The translations under genes and the position numbers were made by a program. From Streptomyces sp. AV19 (GTDB lineage Bacteria; Actinomycetota; Actinomycetes; Streptomycetales; Streptomycetaceae), in assembly GCF_015999245.1 (NCBI RefSeq), contig NZ_JAEAMR010000007.1:641605-705604 (forward strand): DNA of 64,000 bases, given 5' to 3'. Below are positions 50,988 to 61,234 of the stretch, piece by piece. The notes under the pieces are model-generated. The model ran no database searches. It had not been told where the DNA came from and saw only the letters and a program-made list of their open reading frames with translations. The stretch's first letter is position 1, and the number at the start of each line of letters is the position of its first letter.

Positions 50988-51638
50988 ATGAGCACCATTG
51001 ACATCCTTTCGCCGGCAGGCGACAAGGCCGGGACCGTCGAGCTCCCCGCGGAGATCTTCGACGCGAAGGTCAGCGTTCCGCTGATCCACCAGGTCGTCGT
51101 CGCGCAGCTGGCCGCTGCCCGTCAGGGCACGCACAAGACCAAGACTCGTGGCGAGGTCCGCGGCGGTGGCAAGAAGCCGTACCGCCAGAAGGGCACCGGT
51201 CGCGCCCGTCAGGGTTCGACCCGCGCGCCGCAGTTCGCCGGTGGTGGCGTCGTGCACGGTCCCGTGCCGCGTGACTACTCGCAGCGGACCCCGAAGAAGA
51301 TGAAGGCCGCCGCTCTCCGCGGTGCCCTCACCGACCGGGCGCGTCACTCCCGCATCCACGTCGTTTCCGGCGTGATCGACGGCGCGGCGTCCACCAAGGC
51401 CGCCAAGGTCCTGTTCGGCAAGATCTCGGAGCGCAAGAACCTGCTCCTGGTCGCCGAGCGCTCGGACGAGGCCGCGTGGCTGTCCGCCCGCAACCTGCCC
51501 CAGGTGCACATCCTGGAGCCGGGCCAGCTGAACACGTACGACGTGCTCGTCTCCGACGACGTGGTCTTCACCCAGGCCGCCTTCGAGTCCTTCGTGTCTG
51601 GCCCCAAGGCCGTTGAGACCGAAGGGAGCGAGGCCTGA
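50988..51638 (+). CDS. rplD: 50S ribosomal protein L4
   Basis: Exit-tunnel protein of 216 residues. The extended tunnel loop is [20 protein letters not shown], wild type for macrolide sensitivity. In E. coli L4 represses the S10 operon by binding the leader; whether it does so here is unknown, although the leader is long. ATG 50988 follows GAGGT. Its stop overlaps the rplW start by one base. Confidence 0.97.
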   Translation: MSTIDILSPAGDKAGTVELPAEIFDAKVSVPLIHQVVVAQLAAARQGTHKTKTRGEVRGGGKKPYRQKGTGRARQGSTRAPQFAGGGVVHGPVPRDYSQRTPKKMKAAALRGALTDRARHSRIHVVSGVIDGAASTKAAKVLFGKISERKNLLLVAERSDEAAWLSARNLPQVHILEPGQLNTYDVLVSDDVVFTQAAFESFVSGPKAVETEGSEA

Positions 51639-51961
51639 TGACTGAGGCCGTCGTCACCAGCAAGACGTTCTCGGACCCGCGCGACCTCCTGGTCAAGCCG
51701 GTCGTCTCCGAGAAGAGCTACGCGCTGCTGGACGAGAACAAGTACACGTTCATCGTCGACCCGCGCGCCAACAAGACCCAGATCAAGCAGGCCGTCGAGG
51801 CGGTCTTCTCGGTCAAGGTCACCGGGGTCAACACGATCAACCGTCAGGGTAAGCGCAAGCGCACCAAGACCGGTTTCGGCAAGCGCGCCAACACCAAGCG
51901 CGCCATCGTGACCCTCGCCGAGGGCGACCGAATCGACATCTTCGGCGGCCCGGTCTCCTAA
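51638..51961 (+). CDS. rplW: 50S ribosomal protein L23
   Basis: Exit-site protein of 107 residues, docking point for trigger factor and SRP. Core: [61 protein letters not shown] 51638 overlaps the rplD TGA by one base with GGGAG upstream. rplB follows after 39 bases. Confidence 0.97.
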   Translation: MTEAVVTSKTFSDPRDLLVKPVVSEKSYALLDENKYTFIVDPRANKTQIKQAVEAVFSVKVTGVNTINRQGKRKRTKTGFGKRANTKRAIVTLAEGDRIDIFGGPVS

Positions 51962-52000
51962 CGGAGTCCGAGTCGTCCGGAATCGGACGAGGACTGAGAA

Positions 52001-52837
52001 ATGGGTATCCGCAAGTACAAGCCGACGACCCCGGGCCGTCGTGGCTCCAGCGTCGCCGACTTTGTCGAGATCACGCGGTCCACGCCGGAGAAGTCGCTGG
52101 TCCGCCCGCTGCACAGCAAGGGCGGCCGTAACAACGCCGGTCGTGTGACCGTTCGCCACCAGGGCGGTGGCCACAAGCGCGCCTACCGTGTGATCGACTT
52201 CCGTCGTCACGACAAGGACGGCGTGCCGGCCAAGGTCGCTCACATCGAGTACGACCCGAACCGCACCGCGCGCATCGCGCTGCTCCACTACGTGGACGGC
52301 GAGAAGCGCTACATCATCGCTCCGCGCGGCCTCGGCCAGGGCGACCGTATTGAGAACGGCCCCGGGGCCGACATCAAGCCGGGCAACAACCTGCCGCTGC
52401 GCAACATCCCCGTGGGTACGACCATCCACGCCATCGAGCTGCGTCCCGGCGGCGGTGCGAAGATCGCCCGCTCCGCCGGTTCCTCCGTGCAGCTGCTGGC
52501 GAAGGAGGGCGTCATGGCCCACCTGCGCATGCCGTCCGGTGAGATCCGCCTGGTCGACGTCCGCTGCCGCGCCACCGTCGGCGAGGTCGGCAACGCCGAG
52601 CAGTCGAACATCAACTGGGGCAAGGCCGGCCGTATGCGCTGGAAGGGCGTTCGCCCGACCGTCCGCGGTGTCGCGATGAACCCGGTTGACCACCCGCACG
52701 GTGGTGGTGAGGGCAAGACCTCCGGTGGTCGCCACCCGGTCTCCCCGTGGGGTCAGAAGGAGGGTCGTACTCGCTCGCCGAAGAAGGCATCGAGCAAGTA
52801 CATCGTCCGCCGCCGCAAGACGAACAAGAAGCGCTAG
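52001..52837 (+). CDS. rplB: 50S ribosomal protein L2
   Basis: Largest of the primary rRNA-binding proteins, 278 residues, required for peptidyl transferase activity. Signatures: [20 protein letters not shown], and near the C-terminus [20 protein letters not shown] with the conserved His. Lys/Arg-rich tail ([13 protein letters not shown]). ATG 52001 follows GAGGACTGAG. Confidence 0.98.
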   Translation: MGIRKYKPTTPGRRGSSVADFVEITRSTPEKSLVRPLHSKGGRNNAGRVTVRHQGGGHKRAYRVIDFRRHDKDGVPAKVAHIEYDPNRTARIALLHYVDGEKRYIIAPRGLGQGDRIENGPGADIKPGNNLPLRNIPVGTTIHAIELRPGGGAKIARSAGSSVQLLAKEGVMAHLRMPSGEIRLVDVRCRATVGEVGNAEQSNINWGKAGRMRWKGVRPTVRGVAMNPVDHPHGGGEGKTSGGRHPVSPWGQKEGRTRSPKKASSKYIVRRRKTNKKR

Positions 52838-52849
52838 GAGCGGGTTTAG

Positions 52850-53131
52850 ATGCCGCGTAGTCTCAAGAAGGGACCCTTCGTCGACGGACACCTCATCAAG
52901 AAGGTGGACGCTCAGAACGAGGCTGGTACCAAGAACGTCATCAAGACCTGGTCCCGTCGCTCCATGATCGTGCCGGCCATGCTCGGCCACACGCTCGCGG
53001 TGCACAACGGCAAGACGCACGTCCCGGTGTTCGTCACCGAGTCGATGGTCGGCCACAAGCTCGGCGAGTTCTCGCCGACCCGCACCTTCCGCGGCCACGT
53101 CAAGGACGACCGCAAGTCGAAGCGCCGCTAA
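52850..53131 (+). CDS. rpsS: 30S ribosomal protein S19
   Basis: Head protein of the small subunit, 93 residues, complete: [83 protein letters not shown] 52850 is 12 bases after rplB; ribosome site AGGAGCGGG. Confidence 0.98.
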   Translation: MPRSLKKGPFVDGHLIKKVDAQNEAGTKNVIKTWSRRSMIVPAMLGHTLAVHNGKTHVPVFVTESMVGHKLGEFSPTRTFRGHVKDDRKSKRR

Positions 53132-53172
53132 GCGGGGTGCGAACGACTATGACTGACACCGAAGGGACAACC

Positions 53173-53520
53173 ATGGAAGCCAGGGCCCAGGCGCGGTACA
53201 TCCGCGTCACGCCCATGAAGGCCCGCCGCGTGGTGGACCTCATCCGTGGCATGGACGCCACGGAGGCTCAGGCGGTCCTGCGTTTCGCCCCGCAGGCCGC
53301 GAGCGTGCCGGTGGGCAAGGTGCTGGACAGCGCCATTGCCAACGCCGCGCACAACTACGACCACACGGACGCCGCGTCGCTGTACATCAGCGAGGCGTTC
53401 GTGGACGAGGGCCCGACCCTGAAGCGGTTCCGTCCGCGTGCCCAGGGTCGTGCCTACCGGATCCGCAAGCGGACCAGCCACATCACCGTGGTCGTCAGCA
53501 GCAAGGAAGGAACCCGGTAA
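53173..53520 (+). CDS. rplV: 50S ribosomal protein L22
   Basis: Exit-tunnel protein. From ATG 53173 the product is 115 residues ([20 protein letters not shown] ...). This start is chosen because GAAGGGA lies six bases upstream; ATG 53149 would add eight residues (MTDTEGTT) and has a poorer site, though other actinobacterial L22 proteins carry short extensions. The tunnel hairpin region [20 protein letters not shown] is wild type. Its TAA overlaps the rpsC ATG by one base. Confidence 0.95.
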   Translation: MEARAQARYIRVTPMKARRVVDLIRGMDATEAQAVLRFAPQAASVPVGKVLDSAIANAAHNYDHTDAASLYISEAFVDEGPTLKRFRPRAQGRAYRIRKRTSHITVVVSSKEGTR

Positions 53521-54347
53521 TGGGCCAGAAGGTTAACCCGCACGGGTTCCGGCTCGGCATCACCACGGACTTCAAGTCCCGCTGGTACGCCGACAAGCTG
53601 TACAAGGACTACGTCAAGGAAGACGTTGCCATTCGTCGCATGATGACGAAGGGCATGGAGCGCGCCGGTATCTCGAAGGTTGAGATCGAGCGCACCCGCG
53701 ACCGCGTCCGCGTCGACATCCACACCGCTCGTCCGGGCATCGTCATCGGCCGCCGCGGCGCCGAGGCCGACCGCATCCGCGGCGAGCTGGAGAAGCTGAC
53801 CGGCAAGCAGGTCCAGCTGAACATCCTCGAGGTCAAGAACCCCGAGGTGGACGCTCAGCTGGTGGCCCAGGCCGTCGCCGAGCAGCTGTCCTCCCGCGTC
53901 TCCTTCCGTCGCGCCATGCGCAAGAGCATGCAGTCGACGATGAAGGCCGGCGCCAAGGGCATCAAGATCCAGTGCGGTGGCCGTCTCGGTGGCGCCGAGA
54001 TGTCCCGCTCGGAGTTCTACCGCGAGGGCCGTGTGCCCCTGCACACGCTCCGCGCGAACGTCGACTACGGCTTCTTCGAGGCCAAGACCACCTTCGGCCG
54101 CATCGGCGTGAAGGTCTGGATCTACAAGGGCGACGTCAAGAACATCGCCGAGGTCCGCGCCGAGAACGCGGCGGCCCGTGCGGGCAACCGCCCGTCGCGC
54201 GGCGCCGGCGACCGCCCGGCCCGTGGTGGCCGTGGTGGCGAGCGTGGCGGCCGCGGCCGCAAGCCGCAGCAGAACGCCGCTGCCGAGGCCCCCAAGGCCG
54301 AGGCCGCTGCCGCTGCTCCGGCTGAGTCCACCGGAACGGAGGCCTGA
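53520..54347 (+). CDS. rpsC: 30S ribosomal protein S3
   Basis: mRNA-entry protein of 275 residues. KH domain region: [20 protein letters not shown] (GxxG loop) and the C-terminal domain [40 protein letters not shown]. The last ~60 residues form an Arg/Gly- then Ala/Pro-rich tail ([20 protein letters not shown]) typical of actinobacteria and absent in E. coli. ATG 53520 overlaps the rplV stop. Confidence 0.98.
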   Translation: MGQKVNPHGFRLGITTDFKSRWYADKLYKDYVKEDVAIRRMMTKGMERAGISKVEIERTRDRVRVDIHTARPGIVIGRRGAEADRIRGELEKLTGKQVQLNILEVKNPEVDAQLVAQAVAEQLSSRVSFRRAMRKSMQSTMKAGAKGIKIQCGGRLGGAEMSRSEFYREGRVPLHTLRANVDYGFFEAKTTFGRIGVKVWIYKGDVKNIAEVRAENAAARAGNRPSRGAGDRPARGGRGGERGGRGRKPQQNAAAEAPKAEAAAAAPAESTGTEA

Positions 54348-54352
54348 CCGAC

Positions 54353-54772
54353 ATGCTGATCCCTCGCAGGGTCAAGCACCGCAAGCAGCACCACCCCAAG
54401 CGGAACGGCATGGCCAAGGGTGGCACCGAGCTCGCCTTCGGTGAGTACGGCATCCAGGCCCTGACCCCGGCCTACGTGACGAACCGGCAGATCGAGTCCG
54501 CTCGTATCGCCATGACCCGTCACATCAAGCGTGGCGGCAAGGTGTGGATCAACATCTACCCGGACCGTCCGCTGACGAAGAAGCCGGCCGAGACCCGCAT
54601 GGGTTCCGGTAAGGGTTCTCCGGAGTGGTGGATCGCGAACGTCAAGCCCGGTCGGGTGATGTTCGAGCTGTCCTTCCCGAACGAAAAGGTTGCTCGTGAG
54701 GCGCTGACCCGCGCCGCTCACAAGCTTCCGATGAAGTGCCGCATTGTTCGGCGCGAGGCAGGTGAGTCGTGA
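54353..54772 (+). CDS. rplP: 50S ribosomal protein L16
   Basis: A-site region protein of 139 residues: [40 protein letters not shown], the signature [20 protein letters not shown] and [23 protein letters not shown] 54353 is five bases after rpsC. Its TGA overlaps the rpmC start region. Confidence 0.98.
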   Translation: MLIPRRVKHRKQHHPKRNGMAKGGTELAFGEYGIQALTPAYVTNRQIESARIAMTRHIKRGGKVWINIYPDRPLTKKPAETRMGSGKGSPEWWIANVKPGRVMFELSFPNEKVAREALTRAAHKLPMKCRIVRREAGES

Positions 54773-54996
54773 TGGCCGCTGGTATCAAGGCGACCGAGCT
54801 GCGCGAGCTCAACGACGAGGACCTCGTCGCGAAGCTCCGTGAGGCCAAGGAAGAGCTGTTCAACCTCCGCTTCCAGGCGGCGACCGGGCAGCTTGAGAAC
54901 CACGGTCGGCTCAAGTCCGTCCGTAAGGACATCGCCCGGATCTACACCCTGATGCGCGAGCGCGAGCTGGGCATCGAGACGGTGGAGAGCGCCTGA
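54772..54996 (+). CDS. rpmC: 50S ribosomal protein L29
   Basis: Small two-helix protein at the tunnel exit, 74 residues: [20 protein letters not shown] and [23 protein letters not shown] 54772 overlaps the rplP stop; GTG 54769 directly before is an alternative start. Its stop overlaps the rpsQ ATG by one base. Confidence 0.97.
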   Translation: MAAGIKATELRELNDEDLVAKLREAKEELFNLRFQAATGQLENHGRLKSVRKDIARIYTLMRERELGIETVESA

Positions 54997-55277
54997 TGAG
55001 CGAGAAGAATGTGACTGAGACGAACGAGCGCGGTTTCCGCAAGACCCGTGAGGGTCTCGTCGTCAGCGACAAGATGGACAAGACCGTCGTCGTCGCCGTC
55101 GAGGACCGCGTCAAGCACGCGCTGTACGGCAAGGTCATCCGCCGTACCAACAAGCTCAAGGCGCACGACGAGCAGAACGCCGCCGGTGTCGGCGACCGCG
55201 TCCTCCTGATGGAGACCCGGCCGCTGTCCGCCACGAAGCGCTGGCGCGTCGTCGAGATCCTCGAGAAGGCCAAGTAG
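54996..55277 (+). CDS. rpsQ: 30S ribosomal protein S17
   Basis: Primary 16S rRNA-binding protein of 93 residues with OB fold: [40 protein letters not shown], and the end [19 protein letters not shown] short Asn/Thr/Glu N-terminal extension ([13 protein letters not shown]) is actinobacterial. ATG 54996 overlaps the rpmC stop. It is followed by three strong hairpins. Confidence 0.97.
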   Translation: MSEKNVTETNERGFRKTREGLVVSDKMDKTVVVAVEDRVKHALYGKVIRRTNKLKAHDEQNAAGVGDRVLLMETRPLSATKRWRVVEILEKAK

Positions 55278-55279
55278 GT

Positions 55280-55378
55280 AATTCCCGCAAGGGAATTCCC
55301 ATAGATACGGTCTGAGGGCTTTCCCTCAGATAAGTTCCGCCAGGCTCGGTGAGGGGCTTCGCAAGGAGCCCCTCACCG
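55280..55378 (+). promoter_or_regulatory. Three consecutive hairpins between rpsQ and rplN
   Basis: AATTCCC-GCAA-GGGAATT (55280-55297), TCTGAGGG-CTTT-CCCTCAGA (55311-55330) and CGGTGAGGGGCT-(8)-AGCCCCTCACCG (55347-55378), all perfect stems. They fill the only sizeable gap between rpsJ and rpsN and lie at the S10/spc operon boundary. Confidence 0.8.
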
Positions 55379-55406
55379 GGAACCGGCAGACGATCAGGAG
55401 ATAGAC

Positions 55407-55775
55407 GTGATCCAGCAGGAGTCGCGACTTCGCGTCGCCGACAACACTGGTGCCAAGGAGATCCTTTGCATCCGTGTTCTCGGTGGCTCGGGTCGCCGCT
55501 ACGCGGGCATCGGTGACGTCATCGTCGCCACCGTCAAGGACGCGATCCCCGGTGGCAACGTGAAGAAGGGCGACGTCGTCAAGGCCGTCGTCGTTCGCAC
55601 CGTCAAGGAGCGCCGTCGTCCGGACGGCTCGTACATCCGCTTCGACGAGAACGCGGCCGTCATCCTCAAGAACGATGGCGACCCCCGCGGCACCCGTATC
55701 TTCGGCCCCGTGGGCCGAGAGCTGCGCGAGAAGAAGTTCATGAAGATCGTCTCGCTCGCGCCGGAGGTGCTGTAA
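55407..55775 (+). CDS. rplN: 50S ribosomal protein L14
   Basis: Interface protein of 122 residues: [40 protein letters not shown], and the signature [20 protein letters not shown]. First gene of the spc group. GTG 55407 has AGGAG nine bases upstream, just after the three-hairpin block. Confidence 0.98.
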   Translation: MIQQESRLRVADNTGAKEILCIRVLGGSGRRYAGIGDVIVATVKDAIPGGNVKKGDVVKAVVVRTVKERRRPDGSYIRFDENAAVILKNDGDPRGTRIFGPVGRELREKKFMKIVSLAPEVL

Positions 55776-55777
55776 GC

Positions 55778-56101
55778 ATGAAGATCAAGAAGGGCGACCT
55801 GGTTCAGGTCATCACCGGCAAGGACAAGGGCAAGCAGGGCAAGGTCATTCAGGCCATGCCCGCGCAGGACCGCGTCCTGGTCGAGGGTGTCAACCGGGTC
55901 AAGAAGCACACCAAGGCCGGCCAGACCGCTCGCGGTTCGCAGACCGGCGGCATCGTGACGACCGAGGCCCCGATCCACGTGAGCAACGTTCAGCTCGTCG
56001 TGGAGAAGGACGGCAAGAAGGTCGTCACCCGTGTCGGTTACCGCTTCGACGACAACGGCAACAAGATCCGCGTTGCCAAGCGCACCGGTGAGGACATCTG
56101 A
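55778..56101 (+). CDS. rplX: 50S ribosomal protein L24
   Basis: Assembly-initiator protein of 107 residues with a KOW motif: [43 protein letters not shown] 55778 is two bases after rplN, and the TGA overlaps the rplE ATG by one base. Confidence 0.98.
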   Translation: MKIKKGDLVQVITGKDKGKQGKVIQAMPAQDRVLVEGVNRVKKHTKAGQTARGSQTGGIVTTEAPIHVSNVQLVVEKDGKKVVTRVGYRFDDNGNKIRVAKRTGEDI

Positions 56102-56661
56102 TGACTGCCACCACCAACGCGCCGCGTCTCAAGCAGCGCTACCGCGAAGAGATCGTCGGCAAGCTGCGTGAGGAGTTCTCCTACGAGAACATCATGCAGG
56201 TTCCCGGCCTCACCAAGATCGTGGTCAACATGGGTGTGGGCGACGCCGCCCGCGACTCCAAGCTGATCGAGGGCGCCATCCGCGACCTCACCACGATCAC
56301 CGGTCAGAAGCCGGCCGTCACCAAGGCCCGTAAGTCCATCGCGCAGTTCAAGCTGCGCGAGGGCCAGCCGATCGGTGCCCACGTCACCCTCCGTGGCGAC
56401 CGCATGTGGGAGTTCCTGGACCGCACCCTGTCGCTGGCGCTCCCGCGCATCCGCGACTTCCGCGGCCTGTCCCCCAAGCAGTTCGACGGCCGTGGCAACT
56501 ACACCTTCGGTCTCACGGAGCAGGTCATGTTCCACGAGATCGACCAGGACAAGATCGACCGCGTCCGGGGTATGGACATCACCGTGGTCACCACGGCGAT
56601 CAACGACGACGAGGGCCGTTCCCTCCTTCGTCACCTCGGCTTCCCCTTCAAGGAGGCGTGA
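56101..56661 (+). CDS. rplE: 50S ribosomal protein L5
   Basis: 5S rRNA-binding protein of 186 residues: [40 protein letters not shown], and [23 protein letters not shown] 56101 overlaps rplX. rpsN follows after five bases. Confidence 0.98.
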   Translation: MTATTNAPRLKQRYREEIVGKLREEFSYENIMQVPGLTKIVVNMGVGDAARDSKLIEGAIRDLTTITGQKPAVTKARKSIAQFKLREGQPIGAHVTLRGDRMWEFLDRTLSLALPRIRDFRGLSPKQFDGRGNYTFGLTEQVMFHEIDQDKIDRVRGMDITVVTTAINDDEGRSLLRHLGFPFKEA

Positions 56662-56666
56662 GCGAG

Positions 56667-56852
56667 ATGGCGAAGAAGTCCCTCATCGCTAAGGCCGCGC
56701 GCAAGCCGAAGTTCTCGGTCCGCGCGTACACCCGCTGCAACCGCTGCGGCCGGCCGCACTCCGTTTACCGCAAGTTCGGCCTCTGCCGCGTGTGCCTTCG
56801 TGAGATGGCTCACCGTGGCGAGCTGCCGGGCGTGACCAAGAGCTCCTGGTAA
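56667..56852 (+). CDS. rpsN: 30S ribosomal protein S14, type Z
   Basis: Small zinc-containing S14 of 61 residues with both Cys pairs ([20 protein letters not shown]). Streptomyces usually also have a zinc-free S14 elsewhere, used when zinc is scarce. ATG 56667 has AAGGAGG upstream, at the rplE 3' end. It is followed by a 208-base gap that starts with hairpin CAACCC-AGTT-GGGTTG (56853-56868). Confidence 0.97.
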   Translation: MAKKSLIAKAARKPKFSVRAYTRCNRCGRPHSVYRKFGLCRVCLREMAHRGELPGVTKSSW

Positions 56853-57060
56853 CAACCCAGTTGGGTTGACCAGGACTCTCGGTAAGCAATCTGGAGGCGG
56901 GAGCCCTTCCCGTAACTCGCGTAGAGTTGAAGGGTTGGGCCCCCGCCGCCCAATTCGTCTTACTACGCCGTAGGTCCCCGCGCCGCACCCGTCCCGACCC
57001 TGTTCGGGGAGAGGGATGGCGCACATAGGAAACCCCGGCGAGAGAGGCCGAAGGCCAAAC

Positions 57061-57459
57061 ATGACCATGACCGATCCGATCGCAGACATGCTGACCCGTC
57101 TGCGGAACGCGAACTCGGCTTACCACGACACCGTGGCCATGCCCCACAGCAAGATCAAGGCGCACATCGCCGAGATCCTGCAGCAGGAGGGCTACATCTC
57201 CGGCTGGAAGGTCGAGGACGCCGAGGTCGGCAAGTCCCTCGTCATCGACCTGAAGTTCGGTCCGAACCGTGAGCGCTCCATCGCGGGCATCAAGCGGATC
57301 TCGAAGCCGGGCCTCCGGGTCTACGCAAAGTCCACCAACCTGCCGAAGGTCCTCGGCGGCCTGGGCGTGGCGATCATCTCCACGTCCCACGGTCTCCTGA
57401 CCGGCCAGCAGGCCAGCAAGAAGGGCGTGGGTGGGGAAGTCCTCGCCTACGTCTGGTAA
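57061..57459 (+). CDS. rpsH: 30S ribosomal protein S8
   Basis: Central-domain protein of 132 residues: [40 protein letters not shown] and the closing [20 protein letters not shown] then GGEVLAYVW. In E. coli it is the spc operon repressor. ATG 57061 (MTM...) is chosen; the GAGAGG site is about 14 bases upstream. The 208-base gap before it has no gene and may carry a promoter or regulatory structure. Confidence 0.97.
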   Translation: MTMTDPIADMLTRLRNANSAYHDTVAMPHSKIKAHIAEILQQEGYISGWKVEDAEVGKSLVIDLKFGPNRERSIAGIKRISKPGLRVYAKSTNLPKVLGGLGVAIISTSHGLLTGQQASKKGVGGEVLAYVW

Positions 57460-57481
57460 CCCGGGAACGGAGGAATAGCTA

Positions 57482-58021
57482 ATGTCGCGTATTGGCAAGC
57501 TGCCCATCCAGGTTCCCGCTGGTGTGGACGTCACCATCGACGGCCGTGCGGTCCAGGTGAAGGGCCCCAAGGGCGCCCTGAGCCTGACCCTCTCGGCGCC
57601 GATCGAGATCGTTAAGGGCGAGGACGGCGTTCTGTCCGTCACGCGTCCGAACGACGAGCGTCAGAACAAGGCCCTGCACGGTCTGTCCCGCACGCTGGTG
57701 GCGAACATGATCACCGGCGTGACCCAGGGCTACAGCAAGAAGCTCGAGATCAGCGGTGTCGGTTACCGCGTCCAGGCGAAGGGCTCCAACCTGGAGTTCG
57801 CCCTGGGCTACAGCCACCCGATCCTGATCGAGGCCCCCGAGGGCATCACCTTCAAGGTGGAGTCCCCGACCAAGCTGACTGTCGAGGGCATCGACAAGCA
57901 GAAGGTCGGCGAGGTCGCCGCGAACATCCGCAAGCTGCGGAAGCCCGACCCGTACAAGGCCAAGGGTGTCAAGTACGAGGGCGAAGTCATCCGCCGCAAG
58001 GTCGGAAAGGCTGGTAAGTAA
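57482..58021 (+). CDS. rplF: 50S ribosomal protein L6
   Basis: Protein of 179 residues near the factor-binding site, two similar halves: [20 protein letters not shown], and the C-terminal [20 protein letters not shown] then [13 protein letters not shown], the family signature. ATG 57482 has GGAGGAA eight bases upstream. Confidence 0.98.
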   Translation: MSRIGKLPIQVPAGVDVTIDGRAVQVKGPKGALSLTLSAPIEIVKGEDGVLSVTRPNDERQNKALHGLSRTLVANMITGVTQGYSKKLEISGVGYRVQAKGSNLEFALGYSHPILIEAPEGITFKVESPTKLTVEGIDKQKVGEVAANIRKLRKPDPYKAKGVKYEGEVIRRKVGKAGK

Positions 58022-58024
58022 GCC

Positions 58025-58408
58025 ATGGCATACGGTGTCAAGATTGCTAAGGGCGACGCGTACAAGCGCACCGCCAAGCAGCGCCGTCACATCCGCATCC
58101 GGAAGAACATTTCGGGTACGGCTGAGCGCCCCCGTCTCGTGGTGACGCGTTCCAACCGTGGCATCACCGCCCAGGTCATCGACGACCTCCAGGGCCACAC
58201 CCTGGCGTCGGCGTCCCACCTGGACGCTTCGATCCGCGGTGGCGAGGGCGACAAGAGCGCCCAGGCCAAGAAGGTTGGCGCCCTGGTCGCCGAGCGTGCC
58301 AAGGCCGCCGGTGTCGAGGCCGTCGTGTTCGACCGCGGTGGCAACCAGTACGCCGGGCGCATTGCCGCTCTGGCGGACGCCGCCCGCGAAGCCGGGCTGA
58401 AGTTCTAA
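58025..58408 (+). CDS. rplR: 50S ribosomal protein L18
   Basis: 5S rRNA-binding protein of 127 residues: [37 protein letters not shown], and [23 protein letters not shown] 58025 is three bases after rplF. Confidence 0.97.
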   Translation: MAYGVKIAKGDAYKRTAKQRRHIRIRKNISGTAERPRLVVTRSNRGITAQVIDDLQGHTLASASHLDASIRGGEGDKSAQAKKVGALVAERAKAAGVEAVVFDRGGNQYAGRIAALADAAREAGLKF

Positions 58409-58454
58409 GCCCCGGTTCCGGAGCTAGCGGACGTAACAGAGAGAGGTAATTCCA

Positions 58455-59057
58455 ATGGCTGGACCCCAGCGCCGCGGAAGCGGTGCCGGTGGCGGCGAGC
58501 GGCGGGACCGGAAGGGTCGCGACGGTGGCGCTGCCGCCGAGAAGACCGCGTACGTTGAGCGCGTAGTCGCGATCAACCGCGTCGCCAAGGTTGTCAAGGG
58601 TGGTCGCCGCTTCAGCTTCACCGCGCTGGTCGTGGTGGGCGACGGTGACGGCACGGTCGGTGTCGGTTACGGCAAGGCCAAGGAAGTTCCGGCTGCCATC
58701 GCCAAGGGCGTGGAAGAGGCCAAGAAGAACTTCTTCAAGGTCCCCCGTATCCAGGGCACCGTCCCGCACCCGATCCAGGGCGAGAAGGCGGCCGGCGTCG
58801 TCATGCTCAAGCCCGCTTCCCCCGGTACCGGTGTTATCGCCGGTGGCCCGGTGCGAGCGGTGCTCGAGTGCGCCGGCATCCACGACATCCTGTCGAAGTC
58901 GCTCGGTTCTTCGAACCCGATCAACATCGTGCACGCCACGGTGGAGGCCCTCAAGGGACTGCAGCGTCCCGAGGAGATCGCCGCCCGTCGTGGTCTGCCG
59001 CTCGAGGACGTCGCTCCCGCCGCTCTGCTGCGGGCGCGTGCAGGGGCGGGTGCGTAA
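58455..59057 (+). CDS. rpsE: 30S ribosomal protein S5
   Basis: Accuracy protein of 200 residues. The N-terminal Arg/Gly-rich extension ([20 protein letters not shown]) is actinobacterial. Core: [40 protein letters not shown], and the spectinomycin-loop region is intact. ATG 58455 follows GAGAGG. Its TAA overlaps the rpmD start by one base. Confidence 0.98.
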   Translation: MAGPQRRGSGAGGGERRDRKGRDGGAAAEKTAYVERVVAINRVAKVVKGGRRFSFTALVVVGDGDGTVGVGYGKAKEVPAAIAKGVEEAKKNFFKVPRIQGTVPHPIQGEKAAGVVMLKPASPGTGVIAGGPVRAVLECAGIHDILSKSLGSSNPINIVHATVEALKGLQRPEEIAARRGLPLEDVAPAALLRARAGAGA

Positions 59058-59239
59058 TGGCTCGCCTCAAGGTCACGCAGACCAAGTCCTACATCGGCAG
59101 CAAGCAGAACCACCGCGACACCCTGCGTTCGCTTGGTCTCAAGAAGATCAACGACGTGGTTGTCAAGGAGGACCGTCCCGAGATCCGCGGCATGGTGCAG
59201 ACCGTCCGCCACCTCGTCACGGTCGAGGAGGTCGACTGA
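59057..59239 (+). CDS. rpmD: 50S ribosomal protein L30
   Basis: Small protein of 60 residues, complete: [62 protein letters not shown] 59057 overlaps the rpsE stop. rplO starts one base after its stop. Confidence 0.97.
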   Translation: MARLKVTQTKSYIGSKQNHRDTLRSLGLKKINDVVVKEDRPEIRGMVQTVRHLVTVEEVD

Positions 59240-59240
59240 C

Positions 59241-59705
59241 ATGGCTGGTATGTCTGCGGACAACCCGCTGAAGGTCCACAACCTCCGTCCCGCCCCGGGC
59301 GCCAAGACCGCCAAGACCCGTGTGGGTCGTGGTGAGGCGTCGAAGGGTAAGACGGCCGGTCGTGGTACCAAGGGCACCAAGGCCCGTTACCAGGTTCCGG
59401 AGCGCTTCGAGGGTGGGCAGATGCCCCTCCACATGCGCCTCCCGAAGCTGAAGGGCTTCAAGAACCCCGCCCACAAGCAGTTCCAGGTCGTGAACCTGGA
59501 CAAGCTGGCCGCGCTCTACCCGCAGGGTGGCGAGGTCACGGTGGCCGACCTGGTCGCCAAGGGCGCTGTTCGCAAGAACGAGCTCGTCAAGGTCCTTGGC
59601 CAGGGCGAGATCTCCGTGGCGCTGCAGGTGACGGTGGACGCCGTCTCCTCCTCCGCCCAGGAGAAGATTGCCGCCGCCGGCGGCACCGTCACCGAGCTCA
59701 TCTGA
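59241..59705 (+). CDS. rplO: 50S ribosomal protein L15
   Basis: Late-assembly protein of 154 residues: [40 protein letters not shown], and [23 protein letters not shown] 59241 is one base after rpmD; a second in-frame ATG at 59250 would also fit. It is followed by a long hairpin, so secY is probably transcribed mainly from its own promoter. Confidence 0.97.
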   Translation: MAGMSADNPLKVHNLRPAPGAKTAKTRVGRGEASKGKTAGRGTKGTKARYQVPERFEGGQMPLHMRLPKLKGFKNPAHKQFQVVNLDKLAALYPQGGEVTVADLVAKGAVRKNELVKVLGQGEISVALQVTVDAVSSSAQEKIAAAGGTVTELI

Positions 59706-59719
59706 GTTCGTTGATCTGA

Positions 59720-59755
59720 CAACCGGGGATGTCCCATCAGGGGCATCCCCGGTTG
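59720..59755 (+). terminator. Hairpin after rplO
   Basis: 16-bp stem CAACCGGGGATGTCCC paired with GGGGCATCCCCGGTTG (one G-T) and loop ATCA. No T-run, but the position suggests termination or mRNA stabilisation. Confidence 0.75.
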
Positions 59756-59759
59756 GTCG

Positions 59760-59789
59760 TTCCAAGCCGGGCACGGTCGCCGGTAAGGT
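59760..59789 (+). promoter_or_regulatory. Possible secY promoter
   Basis: TTCCAA (59760-59765), 18-base spacer, TAAGGT (59784-59789), about 130 bases before secY. Confidence 0.4.
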
Positions 59790-59917
59790 GGCGTGGACTG
59801 TTGCTGTACCTATGGGGGGTTCAGGCCCCCTGGCCGTGCGGCTTTGACTGCTAAGTATTCGTCGATCCTCAAGACCGTTACCTCTCACGCAGGCGCGTGG
59901 GAGGCGCAGGAGGCACC

Positions 59918-61234
59918 GTGCTCACCGCGTTCGCCCGGGCGTTCAAGACGCCCGACCTGCGCAAGAAGCTGCTGTTCACGCTCGGCATTCTGGTGCTCTA
60001 CCGGCTCGGGTCGCACATCCCCGTGCCCGGTATCAACTACCAGAACGTCCAGACGTGCGTCGACCAGGCCAAGAGTGGTCAGGGACTGTTCGGCCTCGTG
60101 AACATGTTCAGTGGTGGCGCGCTGCTGCAGATCACGATCTTCGCGCTGGGGGTCATGCCGTACATCACGGCAAGCATCATCCTGCAGCTGCTGACGGTTG
60201 TGATTCCCCGACTCGAGGCCCTGAAGAAGGAGGGGCAGACGGGCCAGGCGAAGATCACGCAGTACACGCGTTATCTGACCGTCGCGCTCGCCGTGCTCCA
60301 GGGCACCGGCCTGGTCGCCGTCGCGCGCAGCGGTGCGCTCTTCGGCAACTGCCCGGTCGGCAACCAGGTTGTTCCGAACCAGTCCATCTTCACCACCATC
60401 ACCATGGTCGTCACGATGACCGCGGGCACCGCGCTGATCATGTGGCTCGGTGAGCTCGTCACCGACCGCGGCATCGGCAACGGCATGTCGATCCTGATGT
60501 TCACCTCGATCGCCGCCCAGTTCCCGAGCGCGCTGTGGGCCATCAAGCTCCAGGGCAAGCTGATGGACGGCTGGCTGGAGTTCGGGCTCGTGATCCTCTG
60601 CGGCCTCGCGATGGTCGCGCTGGTGGTCTTCGTCGAGCAGGCGCAGCGCCGGGTGCCGGTGCAGTACGCGAAGCGCATGATCGGCCGCCGTTCGTACGGC
60701 GGGACGTCCACCTACATCCCGTTGAAGGTGAACCAGGCCGGTGTGATCCCGGTCATTTTCGCCTCGTCGCTGCTCTACATCCCGGCTCTGCTGGTGCAGT
60801 TCACCGGTGACAAGAACTCGGCCTGGGCGACCTGGATCAATGCCAATCTGGTCAAGGGTGACCACCCCATCTACATGGTCACCTACTTCCTGCTGATCGT
60901 GTTCTTCGCGTTCTTCTACGTCGCCATCTCCTTCAACCCCGAAGAAGTTGCAGACAACATGAAGAAGTATGGTGGGTTCATCCCGGGCATCCGGGCGGGA
61001 CGTCCCACCGCGGAGTACCTGAGCTACGTGCTGAACCGCATCACGTGGCCCGGCTCTCTCTACCTGGGCCTGATCGCCCTGGTGCCCACCGTGGCGCTGG
61101 TCACACTCAACGCGAACCAGAACTTCCCGTTCGGGGGAACCAGCATCCTGATCATCGTGGGTGTCGGTCTGGAGACTGTGAAGCAGATCGAGAGCCAGCT
61201 TCAGCAGCGCAACTACGAAGGGTTCCTCCGCTGA
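59918..61234 (+). CDS. secY: Preprotein translocase subunit SecY
   Basis: Channel-forming subunit of the Sec translocon, 438 residues and about ten helices. Signatures: LGSHIPVPGINYQN, LVNMFSGGALLQITIFALGV, MPYITASIILQLLTVVIPRL and MIGRRSYGGTSTYIPLKVNQ. GTG 59918 is preferred over upstream in-frame GTG 59897 because AGGAGG is at 59908-59913 and the product then begins like other Streptomyces SecY (VLTAFARAFKTPDLRKKLLF). The stop overlaps adk by one base. Confidence 0.98.
   Translation: MLTAFARAFKTPDLRKKLLFTLGILVLYRLGSHIPVPGINYQNVQTCVDQAKSGQGLFGLVNMFSGGALLQITIFALGVMPYITASIILQLLTVVIPRLEALKKEGQTGQAKITQYTRYLTVALAVLQGTGLVAVARSGALFGNCPVGNQVVPNQSIFTTITMVVTMTAGTALIMWLGELVTDRGIGNGMSILMFTSIAAQFPSALWAIKLQGKLMDGWLEFGLVILCGLAMVALVVFVEQAQRRVPVQYAKRMIGRRSYGGTSTYIPLKVNQAGVIPVIFASSLLYIPALLVQFTGDKNSAWATWINANLVKGDHPIYMVTYFLLIVFFAFFYVAISFNPEEVADNMKKYGGFIPGIRAGRPTAEYLSYVLNRITWPGSLYLGLIALVPTVALVTLNANQNFPFGGTSILIIVGVGLETVKQIESQLQQRNYEGFLR

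Noticed and set aside
53149..53172. Upstream start for rplV
   Set aside because: In frame and possible, but the ribosome site is better placed for ATG 53173; kept only as an alternative.
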